A DNA stretch of 12,500 nt from Actinidia chinensis (taxonomy: Eukaryota; Streptophyta; Magnoliopsida; Ericales; Actinidiaceae), in NCBI GenBank assembly GCA_009663005.1, contig CM018889.1, positions 5,357,600-5,370,099 of the forward strand, written 5' to 3'. The stretch's first letter is position 1. Every line of letters begins with the position of its first letter. The notes below the pieces were generated by a model that saw nothing but the letters and a program-made list of their open reading frames with translations, had not been told where the DNA came from and did no database searches. The translations under genes and the position numbers were made by a program. This document shows positions 1 through 8,271 of the stretch, in pieces.

Positions 1-113
1 TAAAAAAAAAAGTTTACTTTACTGACCTTCCCTAAGGTTTTTACCACGTACAATCACTTCCTATACAATTTCTGAAATATAACTGATATTCATTACTTTA
101 AAATTATTATCAA
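1..113 (+). repeat. Direct repeat copy A (113 bp)
   Basis: This segment is repeated almost base for base at 395-508. It begins with T plus ten A and ends in ATTATTATCAA. The only difference I see is one extra T in the second copy (CTTTA versus CTTTTA near the right end). The two copies diverge immediately after the shared CAA. Copy A may continue to the left beyond the window. The 281 bp between the copies (114-394) is AT-rich and shows no gene or clear structure. Such high identity implies a recent duplication, but no family could be named. Confidence 0.95.
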
Positions 114-394
114 GATTTTCTTGAAGTTAGTTTTTTGGTAGAAATGTCAAGATTACCCTAGATGTAGAGGATTTTATATTTTCTTTTCTCAATAAACTAA
201 TTAAAATAAAATATTCCTTTTTTCTTGGAATACGCCAATTATTCATAATATCCATTTGTACTTTTTTAAACATTTAGCAATTTTTAAAAAACAATTAACA
301 ATGATCTACATAGTATTGCTAATCTAATTGTACTTAAAAAATAAATTCCATTAGCAAATTTAAGGAAACCATTTCAAAAACCAAATTTTCATTA

Positions 395-508
395 TAAAAA
401 AAAAAGTTTACTTTACTGACCTTCCCTAAGGTTTTTACCACGTACAATCACTTCCTATACAATTTCTGAAATATAACTGATATTCATTACTTTTAAAATT
501 ATTATCAA
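395..508 (+). repeat. Direct repeat copy B (114 bp), abuts copia RT remnant
   Basis: This is the second copy of the repeat at 1-113, in the same orientation and offset by 394 bp. Its right boundary coincides with the left edge of the recognisable copia reverse-transcriptase fragment, so the breakpoint lies inside what was once a pol gene. The element could be a local duplication, or part of a sequence inserted into the retrotransposon. The left border is preceded by CAAATTTTCATTA, which is not visible beside copy A because the window starts there. Confidence 0.95.
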
Positions 509-720
509 TGTGTAAGCTGTGCGTTATAGTTTTGTATGTTAATGACATTTTGCTTGCTATTAATAATATGAGAATGGTTCTAGACAAGAATTCCTTTGAA
601 GGAATTTCAACATGAATGATCTCAATGAAGCATCTTTTTTTATTGGTATTGAGATCCATTGTGATGGGTCTCAAACGTCATTTAAGATTGTCCCAAAAGG
701 CTTTATATTAAAAAGCTGCA
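508..720 (+). pseudogene. Ty1/copia reverse transcriptase remnant
   Basis: This is a fragment of a copia-type pol polyprotein, the palm region of the reverse transcriptase that copies element RNA into DNA. Reading from 508 gives VIVLYVNDILLAINN, which matches the family catalytic YVDDxLLA box except that the first aspartate is asparagine. The continuation FNMNDLNEASFFIGIEIH lies in another frame around 606-660 and corresponds to the conserved F-x-MKDLGEAxxxLGIxI segment that follows it. A frameshift near 595-605 separates the two. A degenerate PKGFILK at about 692-712 may be the following QKxYIxKxL segment. The fragment is truncated on both sides, frameshifted and has an altered catalytic residue, so it cannot be active. 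No integrase or RNase H sequence is seen nearby. Confidence 0.85.
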
Positions 721-880
721 GAAAAATTAGGGTTGGGATTGGGGTTGGGTTCGGTAATTTAATGGTTTGGGCTTATGATGGGGCCGTTCGGTTCGTCAAT
801 ATAACAGATCGGTTCAGCTCGGTTTGATTTATACTTATATGCAAACAGTTTGGTTTACATGTGTAGCAAAATGTGAACTG

Positions 881-898
881 AACCGTTAGTTAACGGTT
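881..898. repeat. Short inverted repeat, 8 bp arms
   Basis: AACCGTTA and TAACGGTT flank a 2 bp centre (GT) and form a perfect short palindrome. It lies inside the GGTTCGG-rich segment and probably belongs to the subterminal repeats of that element. Confidence 0.8.
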
Positions 899-907
899 TC
901 ATTTTTC

Positions 908-956
908 TGAACCACGAACTGAATTAAAAAGAAAAAAAACTTTGGTTCGTGGTTCA
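908..956. repeat. Hairpin with perfect 12 bp arms
   Basis: TGAACCACGAAC at 908-919 is the exact reverse complement of GTTCGTGGTTCA at 945-956, with a 25 base A-rich spacer. The arm sequence is of the same GGTTC type that recurs throughout 750-960. It could fold in single-stranded DNA or RNA. A terminator role is unlikely in this plant-like context. Confidence 0.85.
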
Positions 957-1030
957 TATGTTTTTTTGCTCACTCCTAGGTGTTGTCTCTTGAAAGGGTA
1001 AGCACATGCTAATCTCTTAAATAAAGTCAT

Positions 1031-1468
1031 TTCAATCAAACTTTAATTAAAACTACGTCATTTTAAATTAAAAAAAAAAACTGTCGCTTTGGACTTGTTC
1101 TAATAATCAAAACTATGTCATTTTGGATTTGCTCTCCAATAAACAACAGCTACATGGTTTTAGAATAAAGTTTTAAAAAAAGGAATTAAGAGTTCCAACC
1201 ATTTGCAGCCATCGTGTACGGGAAAGAGAGAGTTGCAACAACTTTGCGACGGAGCAACTTTCGACAAACACCAACATTGTCGCTTCAACGCACAATCATT
1301 GGAGTGCAATTTATTCGCTTTCTCGCTCTTATGGAGTGATAAATCTAAGGAGTTTTTTTTCTTGCTAAAACAATGTAGTTTTGATTTAAAACAAGTTCAA
1401 AGTAACATAATTTTTCTTATTAGAGAGTAAATTTAAAATGATGTAATTTTAATTAAAGTTTGGTTAAA
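1031..1468. mobile_element. MITE-like inverted-repeat element, 39 bp arms
   Basis: The reverse complement of 1031-1069 matches 1430-1468 at 35 of 39 positions. All four differences are transitions, as expected from decay of methylated cytosines. A related motif, AAAACTAYGTCATTTT, occurs at 1049-1064 and again at 1109-1124. A variant with CGTCGTTTT lies just after the right arm near 1471-1479. The core at about 1196-1330 is less AT-rich than its surroundings (GTTGCAACAACTTTGCGACG) and encodes nothing recognisable; a 75-codon open frame there has no family features. Outer borders and target duplications were not resolved. ACGTCGTTTT-type motifs are common in dicot transposon ends, possibly Mutator-like, but that assignment is uncertain. 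Confidence 0.6.
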
Positions 1469-1499
1469 ACACGTCGTTTTAAAAGGTAAGCTCTCATTG

Positions 1500-2390
1500 G
1501 TGATTTAGTTCCAATAAAGAAATTTATTCTTCATAAATTCAAATGGCATATATCAGCTCTGTATAGGAGCGGAGTTAGTTTTTTTTGATGAATGGAGACA
1601 GAATCTTATCTAGAACTATGCATGAAATATTTCTCTTATCTAATATACGGAGCGACAAAAACAGAGGAATTTGAAAGAGACTGGTAAATATTGTAGGGTT
1701 AAAAATGAAATTTAATAATTTTGTGGGCCAATTTCATAATTTTGGTAAGACCGACTTTGTAAAACAATTTTTAAACTATAGACCGAAAGTGAGAATTTCC
1801 AAAAGTTAGATCAACACAGAATTCATTTTATTTTTCGCTGTAAAAATATTTAAGATAATCATACTTAACTACACAGTCAGACAGTCTGATTAACTTTTGT
1901 ATTACTTTGTAGACTAACCTCTTCGTGATTGTGGCCATCTTGCCAGCTTCTTTGGATTTAGATGACACGTGATTGATCGAGGTTTATATGTCAACCTAAT
2001 TGGGATATCTTCTTCTGATAATGATGTTTTTTTTCTAAATCTACTTTGAATATAAGTGCCAAATTTATCCTCTTATAAAAAAAAACTACACAGTCTGATT
2101 TTATTGTACAGTTAAATCTAACAATCTCACACAGTTAGATCTAAGTGTTCATATATTGAAAATCGAATATTTTTTTATTTTTTTAAAATTCCATATTGAA
2201 TATTAATATGTTTGAACGATCTTAGTTCCAAAAGTGCCAAATTTATCAAAAACTAATTTGTAGAATTAAAATCACGCGGTTTTACAGTTTAAAATATCAC
2301 ATACTACACGTAAGGTTTTGGTATTTGTTTTGGTCTTTTTATTTTCTGTTTTTTATTTAATTTAATGAGCATTATGATCATTGTGAGAGG
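1500..2390. other. AT-rich intergenic sequence, no gene seen
   Basis: No open frame or RNA gene is supported here. Small repeats are visible. AGTGCCAAATTTATC occurs near 2055 and near 2233. ACTACACAGTC occurs near 1869 and near 2087. A 13 bp palindrome, TCAGACAGTCTGA, lies near 1878. AATTTAATAATTTTGTG and AATTTCATAATTTTGGT lie close together near 1709-1747. These suggest old dispersed repeats, but none can be assigned to a family. Confidence 0.6.
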
Positions 2391-3020
2391 ACATAGGTCA
2401 TCTTCAAGGACATGGGTTCAATCTCTATTTTGGGCCCAAGAGAGGCTCAATTTGGGATACACTTAATATTTTTGAATTATTTTTAGCGAGTTATTTTTAT
2501 CTTTTGGTCAAGAATGCTTATTTCTCTAGTTCGTCAAGGAATTGGAAAAATAAAAATATAATTTCTTTTGGCAAGTGATTTTTATACCCTTCTTTTTTTT
2601 ATCCAATTGCACTATTTTTTGGTCTTTATTAGAATAAATTTACCCAAATTTGAGTTAAAGTGGGTATTTTAATAAATTTACCCTAATAAAAATAAAACAG
2701 ATAGTGTAAGCCACTAAAAATCCAAAATTCTCCAAAAATTAATCCATTATTTAAATAATTGGATTGACTTTAATATACTGGCTCTTTCCTTTTCTTTTCG
2801 TTTTTTCTTTTTTCAATTCTTCTAATTAAAATGAATTTGAAAAAATATTTTTTTACCAAATAATGAAAAAAGTTTATTAAAGACAAGAATATTCTAAAAA
2901 AAGACCATCTCATCTCAAATTGGGCCCTTAAGACGATTGATAAATTGTCCATAGCAGTCTGATTTAGTGGGCATAGGTCCAGTATCTGTTTCGGGCTCAA
3001 AAATATCCCAAATTGGGCGA
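2391..3020. other. AT-rich sequence with repeated GGGCCC/TTTGGGAT motifs
   Basis: GGTTCAATCTC near 2409 resembles a tRNA-type B box, but no A box, stem structure or SINE tail goes with it. GGGCCCAA near 2431 and CAATTTGGGAT near 2448 reappear inverted as TTGGGCCC near 2920 and ATCCCAAATTG near 3005. They may be the decayed ends of an element of about 580 bp. AATAAATTTACCC occurs twice, near 2633 and 2674. The 76-codon minus-strand open frame at 2770-3000 is K/F-rich low-complexity sequence and not a credible gene. Confidence 0.4.
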
Positions 3021-3956
3021 CCGTTGGGAGAGATTTATTTTAAAGATCAATGTAATGTTAATGACAGAAATAATCCAAAAGTTATATCGTAGTGGAGTCA
3101 CTAATATTACTTAAAAAGGAAAATGCAGTATCGAATTATTATTTTTTTAATAAAAAATTGTACTAAGTGCACGAAAAAAAAAGAGTTCCTCTACATCTCT
3201 AGAATTAAACAACAACAATCGGGGCCCAAAGCCTTTAATGCATCCCTTGTTTATTTTTGTGAATCGCTACACTATATAATTAGAGTTCATAGTACTTTGT
3301 ATCGTGTCATATCACAATCAGTAAAATATCTCATGCATTTTTCGAAAATGAATGTGTATTCATCCTTTCGTATAAATTGCAAGTTCAAACATGCGCGAGT
3401 GTAAATTGTAAAGAGAAAGTTGGCATAGAGATATTTTTTGAGTGTGTATAGAGATATTTTAGCTAGGTATCCTACCAAAATTGCCTTTATTTTTGTTAAT
3501 TAATTTAGGCGGAGTTAGGGTTGATAACGTTTTAAACACAAATTTCATACATGGGACGAAATTGGTAAAATCAACAAATTGGGTACCACAATGACACTGA
3601 ACCTTGTTTGGGAGACCAATAGTGTATTTAATCCATTTTTATATTAAACCCGAAATGGTAAGGAGAATTTTAAAATTCATAATAACAAGATAGTGTATGC
3701 TATCAAAAAAAAAAAAAAAGTTTATAGACGTTTGATTTTTCTATTTTGACGATGAATTCTAAATTCGAAAACTTAGGCATGAGTTCATGGCTTAGATGGT
3801 TTAAGACAACAATTTCTTTCAAAGGATAAATGTGAATGGACCCATAAATTTTATGAGCAAATATATACCTCTAATTTAATAAAAATCCATTTTATGGACG
3901 AATTACCTTTGCATTCTTTGGCTTTTCAAATAGAAGGCGCAAACTTATCTATGATA
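3021..3956. other. AT-rich intergenic sequence, no gene seen
   Basis: Short open frames on both strands here overlap one another, use AT-driven amino acids (I, K, F, Y, S) and show no domain. A GAGTTCATGGCTTAGATGG string near 3781 loosely resembles a tRNA A-box region, but no B box follows. A pure A tract of about 14 bases lies near 3706-3719. Nothing else stands out. Confidence 0.55.
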
Positions 3957-4360
3957 ATGTCGCCATTGCTACTTCAACCATTGCCGCAACCTTTCCCCCG
4001 TCATGCACAACATATAAATTTTCATGTTTGTTGTGTTTTAATAGTAAATATTTTATTCGTAAAATTTTACTATTTTTCACCACTGACGACTTTATCGCCA
4101 TTGTCACTGCCCCCACCATACACAACAAGGACTGTTTGTTGTTTTTGAATAGTGAATATTTTATTTGTAAGATTTTACTATTTTCTACGGTACCACATGC
4201 AATAGAGAAATCTTAATATTAATTACTATATTTTGAACTATGAGTATTTAGTCAGTAAAATTTTATTATTTTCACTACCATTGCATCTACTGCCACTACT
4301 ATACTCTCCATATAATTTGTATTGTCAGTTGTATTTGAACATAAAATTTTACTTTGCTAT
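3957..4360. repeat. Degenerate tandem array, units of roughly 100 bp
   Basis: A core of about 50 bp at 4027-4077 (TTTGTTGTGTTTTAATAGTAA and onward, ending in ATTTTACTATTTTT) recurs at 4135-4184 with few changes. More diverged copies start near 4231 and 4332. Between the cores lie related C-rich segments beginning CGCCATTG or ACCATTGC (3961, 4096, about 4277), followed by CACTGC/CCACC/CACAACA strings. Core spacing is 108 bp, then about 90-100 bp, so unit length drifts. Two overlapping open frames of 84 and 62 codons run through the array and are by-products of the repeat. It could be a minisatellite or the tandem-repeat part of a transposon. Confidence 0.75.
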
Positions 4361-4390
4361 CGGTGATTGATGATAAGAAGTGTCGGCGAT

Positions 4391-4453
4391 TGAGTTGGTA
4401 GTGCATACCGGAGTTGATGCCCAGAGTTGGTAGTGCCTTGAGTTGGTGGAGGC
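4391..4453 (+). repeat. Short GAGTTGGTAGTGC repeats
   Basis: GAGTTGGTAGTGC occurs at 4392-4404 and 4424-4436, with partial copies GAGTTGATGC at 4411 and GAGTTGGTGG at about 4440. This G/T-rich cluster directly follows the larger tandem array and may be part of the same unstable region. Confidence 0.7.
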
Positions 4454-4598
4454 CGGTGTAATATTTTTCTTTACTTTTCATTTCCTTCCACAAATTGCTC
4501 CCCAAATCCATAATCCAAATATATATGCTTATTGTGAAAGGATGCAGTCAATAAAAAACTCCTCTGCGGGGACCAAAGCACAAGCCCATTTTCAACAA

Positions 4599-4640
4599 AA
4601 ACAACCCAACAAACCTTAGAAACAACCCAACAAACCTTAG
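4599..4640. repeat. Exact 21 bp tandem duplication
   Basis: Two adjacent identical 21 bp units (4599-4619 and 4620-4640) each contain CAACCCAACAAACCTTAG. Perfect identity suggests a recent replication-slippage event. On the minus strand it gives the repeated residues KVCWVV in a short open frame, which has no other sign of being a gene. Confidence 0.95.
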
Positions 4641-5043
4641 TACTTTGTACATCATAATACACAATTGTGTGAATGTAACTATCCATTAATTTGCAATATG
4701 AAAGTCAACATATCACAATTTGTCTAACCAATTTTGGAACTAATGTCCCCCATTTTGACCTTTAGTCTCTGGCCTTGTGCCATATGCACGAGCTGTTTTA
4801 CTACCTTCCTTTCATTGAAAAAAAGAACAAAAAGTGGTAAGAGGTTAGACTAGTCTTTTCACTTTTTCTATGATGTTTTCATCTTTTCTAGATGCCTTCT
4901 CAACCATCAATGAAAAGCGATATAAGAGGTAATTCCTTTACCCTCTATTTTTTTCCCTGTCATTGACAAGTACTTATTCAATTTCCTTGTCTTTCTTCTA
5001 AAACTATCAAAAACAAAATATCATCAATTCTTTTATTATATTC
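4641..5043. other. Intergenic sequence, no gene seen
   Basis: No open frame of note, structural RNA or clear repeat was found. The sequence is AT-rich with pyrimidine runs such as the C/T-rich stretch near 4970-5000. Confidence 0.55.
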
Positions 5044-5102
5044 TTTTGATAGCCCATATCTCGCCTAATTCAATTGGGTCCGAGAGACACTAATTTAAGA
5101 TC
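5044..5102 (+). repeat. Dispersed repeat, copy 1
   Basis: TTTTGATAGCCCATATCTC, then GCCTAATT, then CGAGAGACACTAATTTAA align in order with 7012-7076 once small gaps are allowed. The sequence is of the kind found in plant dispersed repeats, but I cannot name the family. It lies about 1.97 kb upstream of its partner in the same orientation. Confidence 0.6.
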
Positions 5103-5284
5103 TTGAAGTTCACAATTACATTTTTAAAAATTTATTGGTTTCAAAAGTGTTAACCTCCTTACATAGCATTTTATCTTTTGGCTTTCCTTTCATAGGTTGC
5201 TTGACATGAACTCTTCAAATTTGTTTCCTTTTTGCATAAGCTACAGTTTGCACATCAGCTCTATCTATCCAACAAATATCATTT

Positions 5285-5400
5285 TGGCCCCTCATCTTTT
5301 TAATTTCCAACAATCAAAGCTATACATTTTTGGTCTACGTGCAATTTTCCCCTTACATTTAGTTGCATTTGGCTAAATTGACGGAGAATACCCAAATGGT
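5285..5400. repeat. Possible dispersed repeat (GGCCCCTCATCTTT type)
   Basis: The segment TTTGGCCCCTCATCTTTTT, then GCAATTTTCCCC, TTGGCTAAATTGACGG and CCCAAATGGTTCC has the rhythm of a repeat often seen in plant intergenic DNA. A loosely similar sequence on the opposite strand lies at about 6225-6305 (complement GGGTAAATTACACTTTGCAC). The two could be the ends of one decayed element of about 1 kb, but the match is weak and this is inference. Confidence 0.3.
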
Positions 5401-5454
5401 TCCCGATGAGATGTTTTTCAGATGGTAATATCTAAAGCATCATATAAAATGACT

Positions 5455-5830
5455 AGATTGCTCTTCTCTTCTTTTCTCGTCTATATATTCTCTCCTCTTA
5501 CTATTCTCTCTTCTATAATCTAATTCTCTACGTACACCATAACCACATTCAAGCTGTAACCCACTCTCTCCCCTCAACGTCTTTCCTTCCTGTAACTAAT
5601 ATTGACACCCTCCTCCAATTACAGTATAAGATCGTTCCTCTTTTCCATCCCTCCAATTACCACCATTTTAATCCCTCCTCCATCTTCAAACCAATTATCC
5701 ATCATTCTTCTACCTCCTTCCTTCTAGCCAACGTGACTTCCATACCACTCTCTCTCAACTTTATTTCAAACCATCACTATTGGAACCTACCCCGCCTATC
5801 ACAGTTTCCCTACTAACTCTCCTTACCAGT
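5455..5830 (+). other. Pyrimidine-rich, ATG-free segment
   Basis: Counting by hand, only about a quarter of the bases in 5461-5820 are purines on the plus strand, in an otherwise A/T-balanced region. There is no ATG between roughly 5454 and 5925. A TATA-like CTATATATTC lies at 5481-5490 within CT runs, and the units CCTCCAATTAC/CCCTCCTCC recur near 5611-5690. This resembles a plant core promoter with Y-patches followed by a long CT-rich leader, but no credible coding region follows: the first ATG at 5928 opens only about a dozen codons. It may also be a degenerate repeat or part of a retrotransposon leader. Confidence 0.5.
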
Positions 5831-5984
5831 AACATTGTAAGTTCATATAACTGTATCATCACCCAATAAAATCTACTTTTAAATCGAAAAACCACCATCG
5901 CAAAACCAATAATCTATAGCCAAATCAATGAGGAATTCGTTTGCCTCATTTTGTGATCCAAATAGATGAGTTCCTTGGATGTTA

Positions 5985-6120
5985 GACCAAAGTTTGGCCT
6001 AGGATTGAGTTCCCAGGACTAAGAATTCTAGGATATTCTAACCGCATGGCTCCTACCCAGGACTAGTTTTTGCATGATAACTTAATCACTAGACGAATTG
6101 TCCTGCAATCAAACATGGCC
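5985..6120. mobile_element. Possible MITE with CCAGGACT motifs
   Basis: The left end GACCAAAGTTTGGCCTAGGA and the complement of the right end GGCCATGTTTGATTGCAGGA can be aligned as imperfect terminal inverted repeats. GGCCATGTTTG-type ends are familiar from plant Tourist/PIF-like MITEs. CCCAGGACTA occurs twice inside, near 6012 and 6057. No convincing 3 bp target duplication was found (TTA on the left, TAT on the right), so borders are uncertain. Confidence 0.4.
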
Positions 6121-6305
6121 TATAGGTCTAGCACTAGTGTTTACTAGAAAAGGAGAAGGAAAGTTCAATTCAATGTGATTTTAGCTGTTATAATTCCATT
6201 GTACCCTCAAGTATTGTCAATATGAGCCCGTTGTCCTAAAAAAATGAAGGACTAATGTGACATTTAGTGTTAAATAAAGGGGTGCAAAGTGTAATTTACC
6301 CATTT

Positions 6306-7011
6306 CAATGCATACCTAGTTTGTATGTGCACATAATATATCTGTATATTAAACACCTTTGAAAAAGATATAGATTGGAAGTATTTTTTCAACAAACAAA
6401 TTAGGACGACAAGGACTGGATTTGGGTAGAATCATTGTCTCATTATTAAACCCCCATACAATAATATTATCTGGGAGAAAAAGCCAGAAAGAGAAAGAGA
6501 GTGGGTGGGGGTGATTATGGGTTGCTTTCAATTTTTATTCAATTTAAATTTAGGTCTCAAGGGGGTTCATTGAATCTTGAGGAAAAAGATCATATGCCAA
6601 CAACCTGACTGTCAAAGTAGATATCTGGTGGCTCAATAAAATATATAATGCTAACTGACTTCTACAAATACAGCCAACAATCACTCTTCTAATTTTTGAA
6701 ATATCACTATTGATTTTATTTCGTTTTATACTATTATCAATATTTCTCATGCTATTAATGTAACTTAGTTGAAATTAAATTTTTGATAAAAATAAAAAAA
6801 TCAGCCTTATATATGACTTTTTTCTTCTTTTTTTCTCAGTACGCTAATGAAATTTAGATGGGACGTCTCTTATGTTTTTTCCTCATAAGGACCCACTTAT
6901 TTAATTTTTCTTATAAAATTAATTATTTTTTTAATTTATTATTCGATTTTGTCTTCGAGTTTTATGTATAAATTTTATATAAGTGTATAATTTTCATCTT
7001 TCTATCTCTTT
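6306..7011. other. AT-rich intergenic sequence, no gene seen
   Basis: The minus-strand open frames here (60 and 66 codons) have no recognisable domain and carry the amino-acid bias of AT-rich noncoding DNA. A G-rich patch, GAGAGTGGGTGGGGGTGA, lies near 6498. No repeat family was recognised. Confidence 0.5.
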
Positions 7012-7076
7012 TTTTGATAGTCCAATATCTCAGTCCAGCCTAATTAACTTCGAGAGAGATTAATTTAATTCTAAAA
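7012..7076 (+). repeat. Dispersed repeat, copy 2
   Basis: This is the partner of 5044-5102: TTTTGATAGTCCAATATCTC, then AGCCTAATT, then CGAGAGAGATTAATTTAA. The main differences are a 4-5 base insertion before AGCCTAATT and a deletion after it. The two copies share order and orientation, supporting a common dispersed element rather than chance. Confidence 0.6.
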
Positions 7077-7623
7077 TTAACGTTCCGACAAAGCTCCAGT
7101 AGCAAAAGGGTTGATTTTTCTCTCTCTTAACCTTATGTTGCCATTTATAAATTCGGTTAAGAAAATTCTTATATTTGTTTAAAAAAACCCAAAAGGTGCA
7201 TACTTTTTCATTAATTAATAACAATAATTTGTAGCTAATATCATAAAAAACAAATGTGACAAATATACCCCAAAATCTCATAATATTACTTACCCCAAAA
7301 TCGCCACAACAAACCACAGTTATAATTAGATTCCCTCGTAACCTTATAACTAATTTTTTATATAGTACGCAATATCGTAACTACACACACTACAAAGCCT
7401 CAAAATGTTTCTTATGGCAGCAGAAGGGTGTTATACTGAATTTTCCCTTGCTTCGTTTAATGAATTTAAATGGCATTGAAGTTATGATCATTTCAACACG
7501 AATTGAATACATTAAAAATAAAATGTACACATTATATATATCGGGACTAAAGTAGTACATGACGCATACTTTGGGCACCATTTAAGTATTTAAATTAATT
7601 TTCTATTACAAATTTGATGCAGG
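7077..7623. other. AT-rich intergenic sequence, no gene seen
   Basis: Open frames of 63 to 99 codons overlap on opposite strands at 7060-7581. The longest, 7256-7555 on the plus strand (99 codons), shows no domain, signal peptide or repeat and has the I/N/T/K-rich composition of noncoding AT-rich DNA. I regard them as chance open frames. Confidence 0.5.
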
Positions 7624-7860
7624 AAAACTGCATGGGATGGAAACTCACACAAAGACAATTTAAGAATAACTAAGAAAAGAGATATTATCTCTAATCAAGC
7701 AACATTATTATTCAAAATCTACTGATTAGCTATAAGATTTATAAGCATTTATATAGGTGAAAGACTTCCTGAACATATTAGGACACAAGACACAATAAAC
7801 AATAGGAAACTTATTTGCTAATCAAGCCAGAATCATAGAATTAAAAAAAATTATCAAAAA
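7624..7860 (-). mobile_element. Weak candidate LTR fragment, minus strand
   Basis: Read on the minus strand, this stretch runs through TTTCCTATTGTTTATTGTG, a TATA-box-like CACCTATATAAATGC (complement of about 7746-7760), and then an AT-rich leader. That order resembles the U3-R-U5 layout of plant copia LTRs. No TG...CA ends, primer-binding site or adjoining coding sequence was found. A small hairpin (ATGCAG/CTGCAT) lies near 7618-7634. It may simply be ordinary intergenic DNA with a chance TATA. Confidence 0.25.
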
Positions 7861-8271
7861 TAAAATATCCTAAAAAATTTGAGTTAATGAGTTAAGCTCA
7901 AATCTGAAAAATATATATATAAATTTTTTTTTCCCCAAAAAACTACGCACAAAACAGAATTAAATCACATGAGTTATTAGCCAATCAATTATTTTCATAA
8001 AAGACATTTTTTTTCTTTTATAGCCATAGATAGATTTTGGTCAAAATCCATTGTTAGTCATAGCAAAGTAGTAAGTAATGATTCTTGAGCCATTTCTCAT
8101 CAAATATGGGTGAACCCGATCCAAACTTCCATTGCCCGAAAGTCCGTCAAATTACTATTTTGTCATTAAATGGTCAAATTCATGCGTACCCAATGAGCTC
8201 TCCATCAGAATTGAACCAAAAATTGTTTGTTCAAGGCTGCGTTTGGAATTGAATCACGTTTGTGGAGGGAG
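7861..8271. other. Intergenic sequence, no gene seen
   Basis: No gene is supported. A 16 bp near-palindrome, GATTTTGGTCAAAATC, lies at 8033-8048. GGCTGCGTTTGGAATTGAATC near 8236 resembles one end of a Tourist-like MITE (GGCTGCGTTTGG type), but no matching inverted end was found downstream. If real, it is a truncated element interrupted by the LINE-like sequence that follows. Confidence 0.45.

Larger units (their letters stand above)
723..980. mobile_element. Possible hAT-like non-autonomous element remnant
   Basis: The stretch opens with TAGGGTTGGGATTGGGG and is rich in GGTTCGG/CGGTTC motifs on both strands. It closes with GCTCACTCCTA, whose complement TAGGAGTGAGC resembles the ends of many plant hAT-type elements carrying internal GGTTCGGTT repeats. 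Two hairpins lie inside (881-898 and 908-956). The two ends match only weakly (TAGG, then scattered bases), and I could not find an 8 bp target duplication, so the borders and the family are inference. It could equally be low-complexity sequence from another repeat. Confidence 0.35.

Noticed and set aside
508..827. Functional gene starting at ATG 612
   Set aside because: The reading is the middle of a copia RT domain, frameshifted just upstream, and runs into GGTTCGG-rich noncoding repeat.
908..956. Rho-independent terminator
   Set aside because: The loop is 25 bases, no U tract follows a stem in a gene context, and the surroundings are eukaryotic.
2395..2470. tRNA-derived SINE or tRNA gene from a GGTTCAATCTC B-box-like string
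   Set aside because: No A box at the right distance, no cloverleaf stems and no SINE tail.
2770..3000. Minus-strand gene with basic tail
   Set aside because: The K/E/R-rich end comes from a T/C-rich low-complexity run near 2780-2820; nothing else supports a gene.
3781..3810. SINE start from TGGCTTAGATGG, an A-box-like string
   Set aside because: No B box follows within 30-60 bases.
3894..4216. Two overlapping open frames, one proline/leucine-rich
   Set aside because: They run through the tandem array, and the repeated residues follow the DNA repeat; there is no sign of selection on a protein.
3957..4360. CRISPR array
   Set aside because: Units are about 100 bp, diverged and drifting in length, in a plant-like context; there are no 23-50 bp identical repeats with unique spacers and no cas genes.
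7256..7555. 99-codon plus-strand open frame, the longest in the window
   Set aside because: It overlaps minus-strand open frames of similar size, has no domain or signal, and its I/N/T/K-rich composition is what AT-rich noncoding DNA gives.
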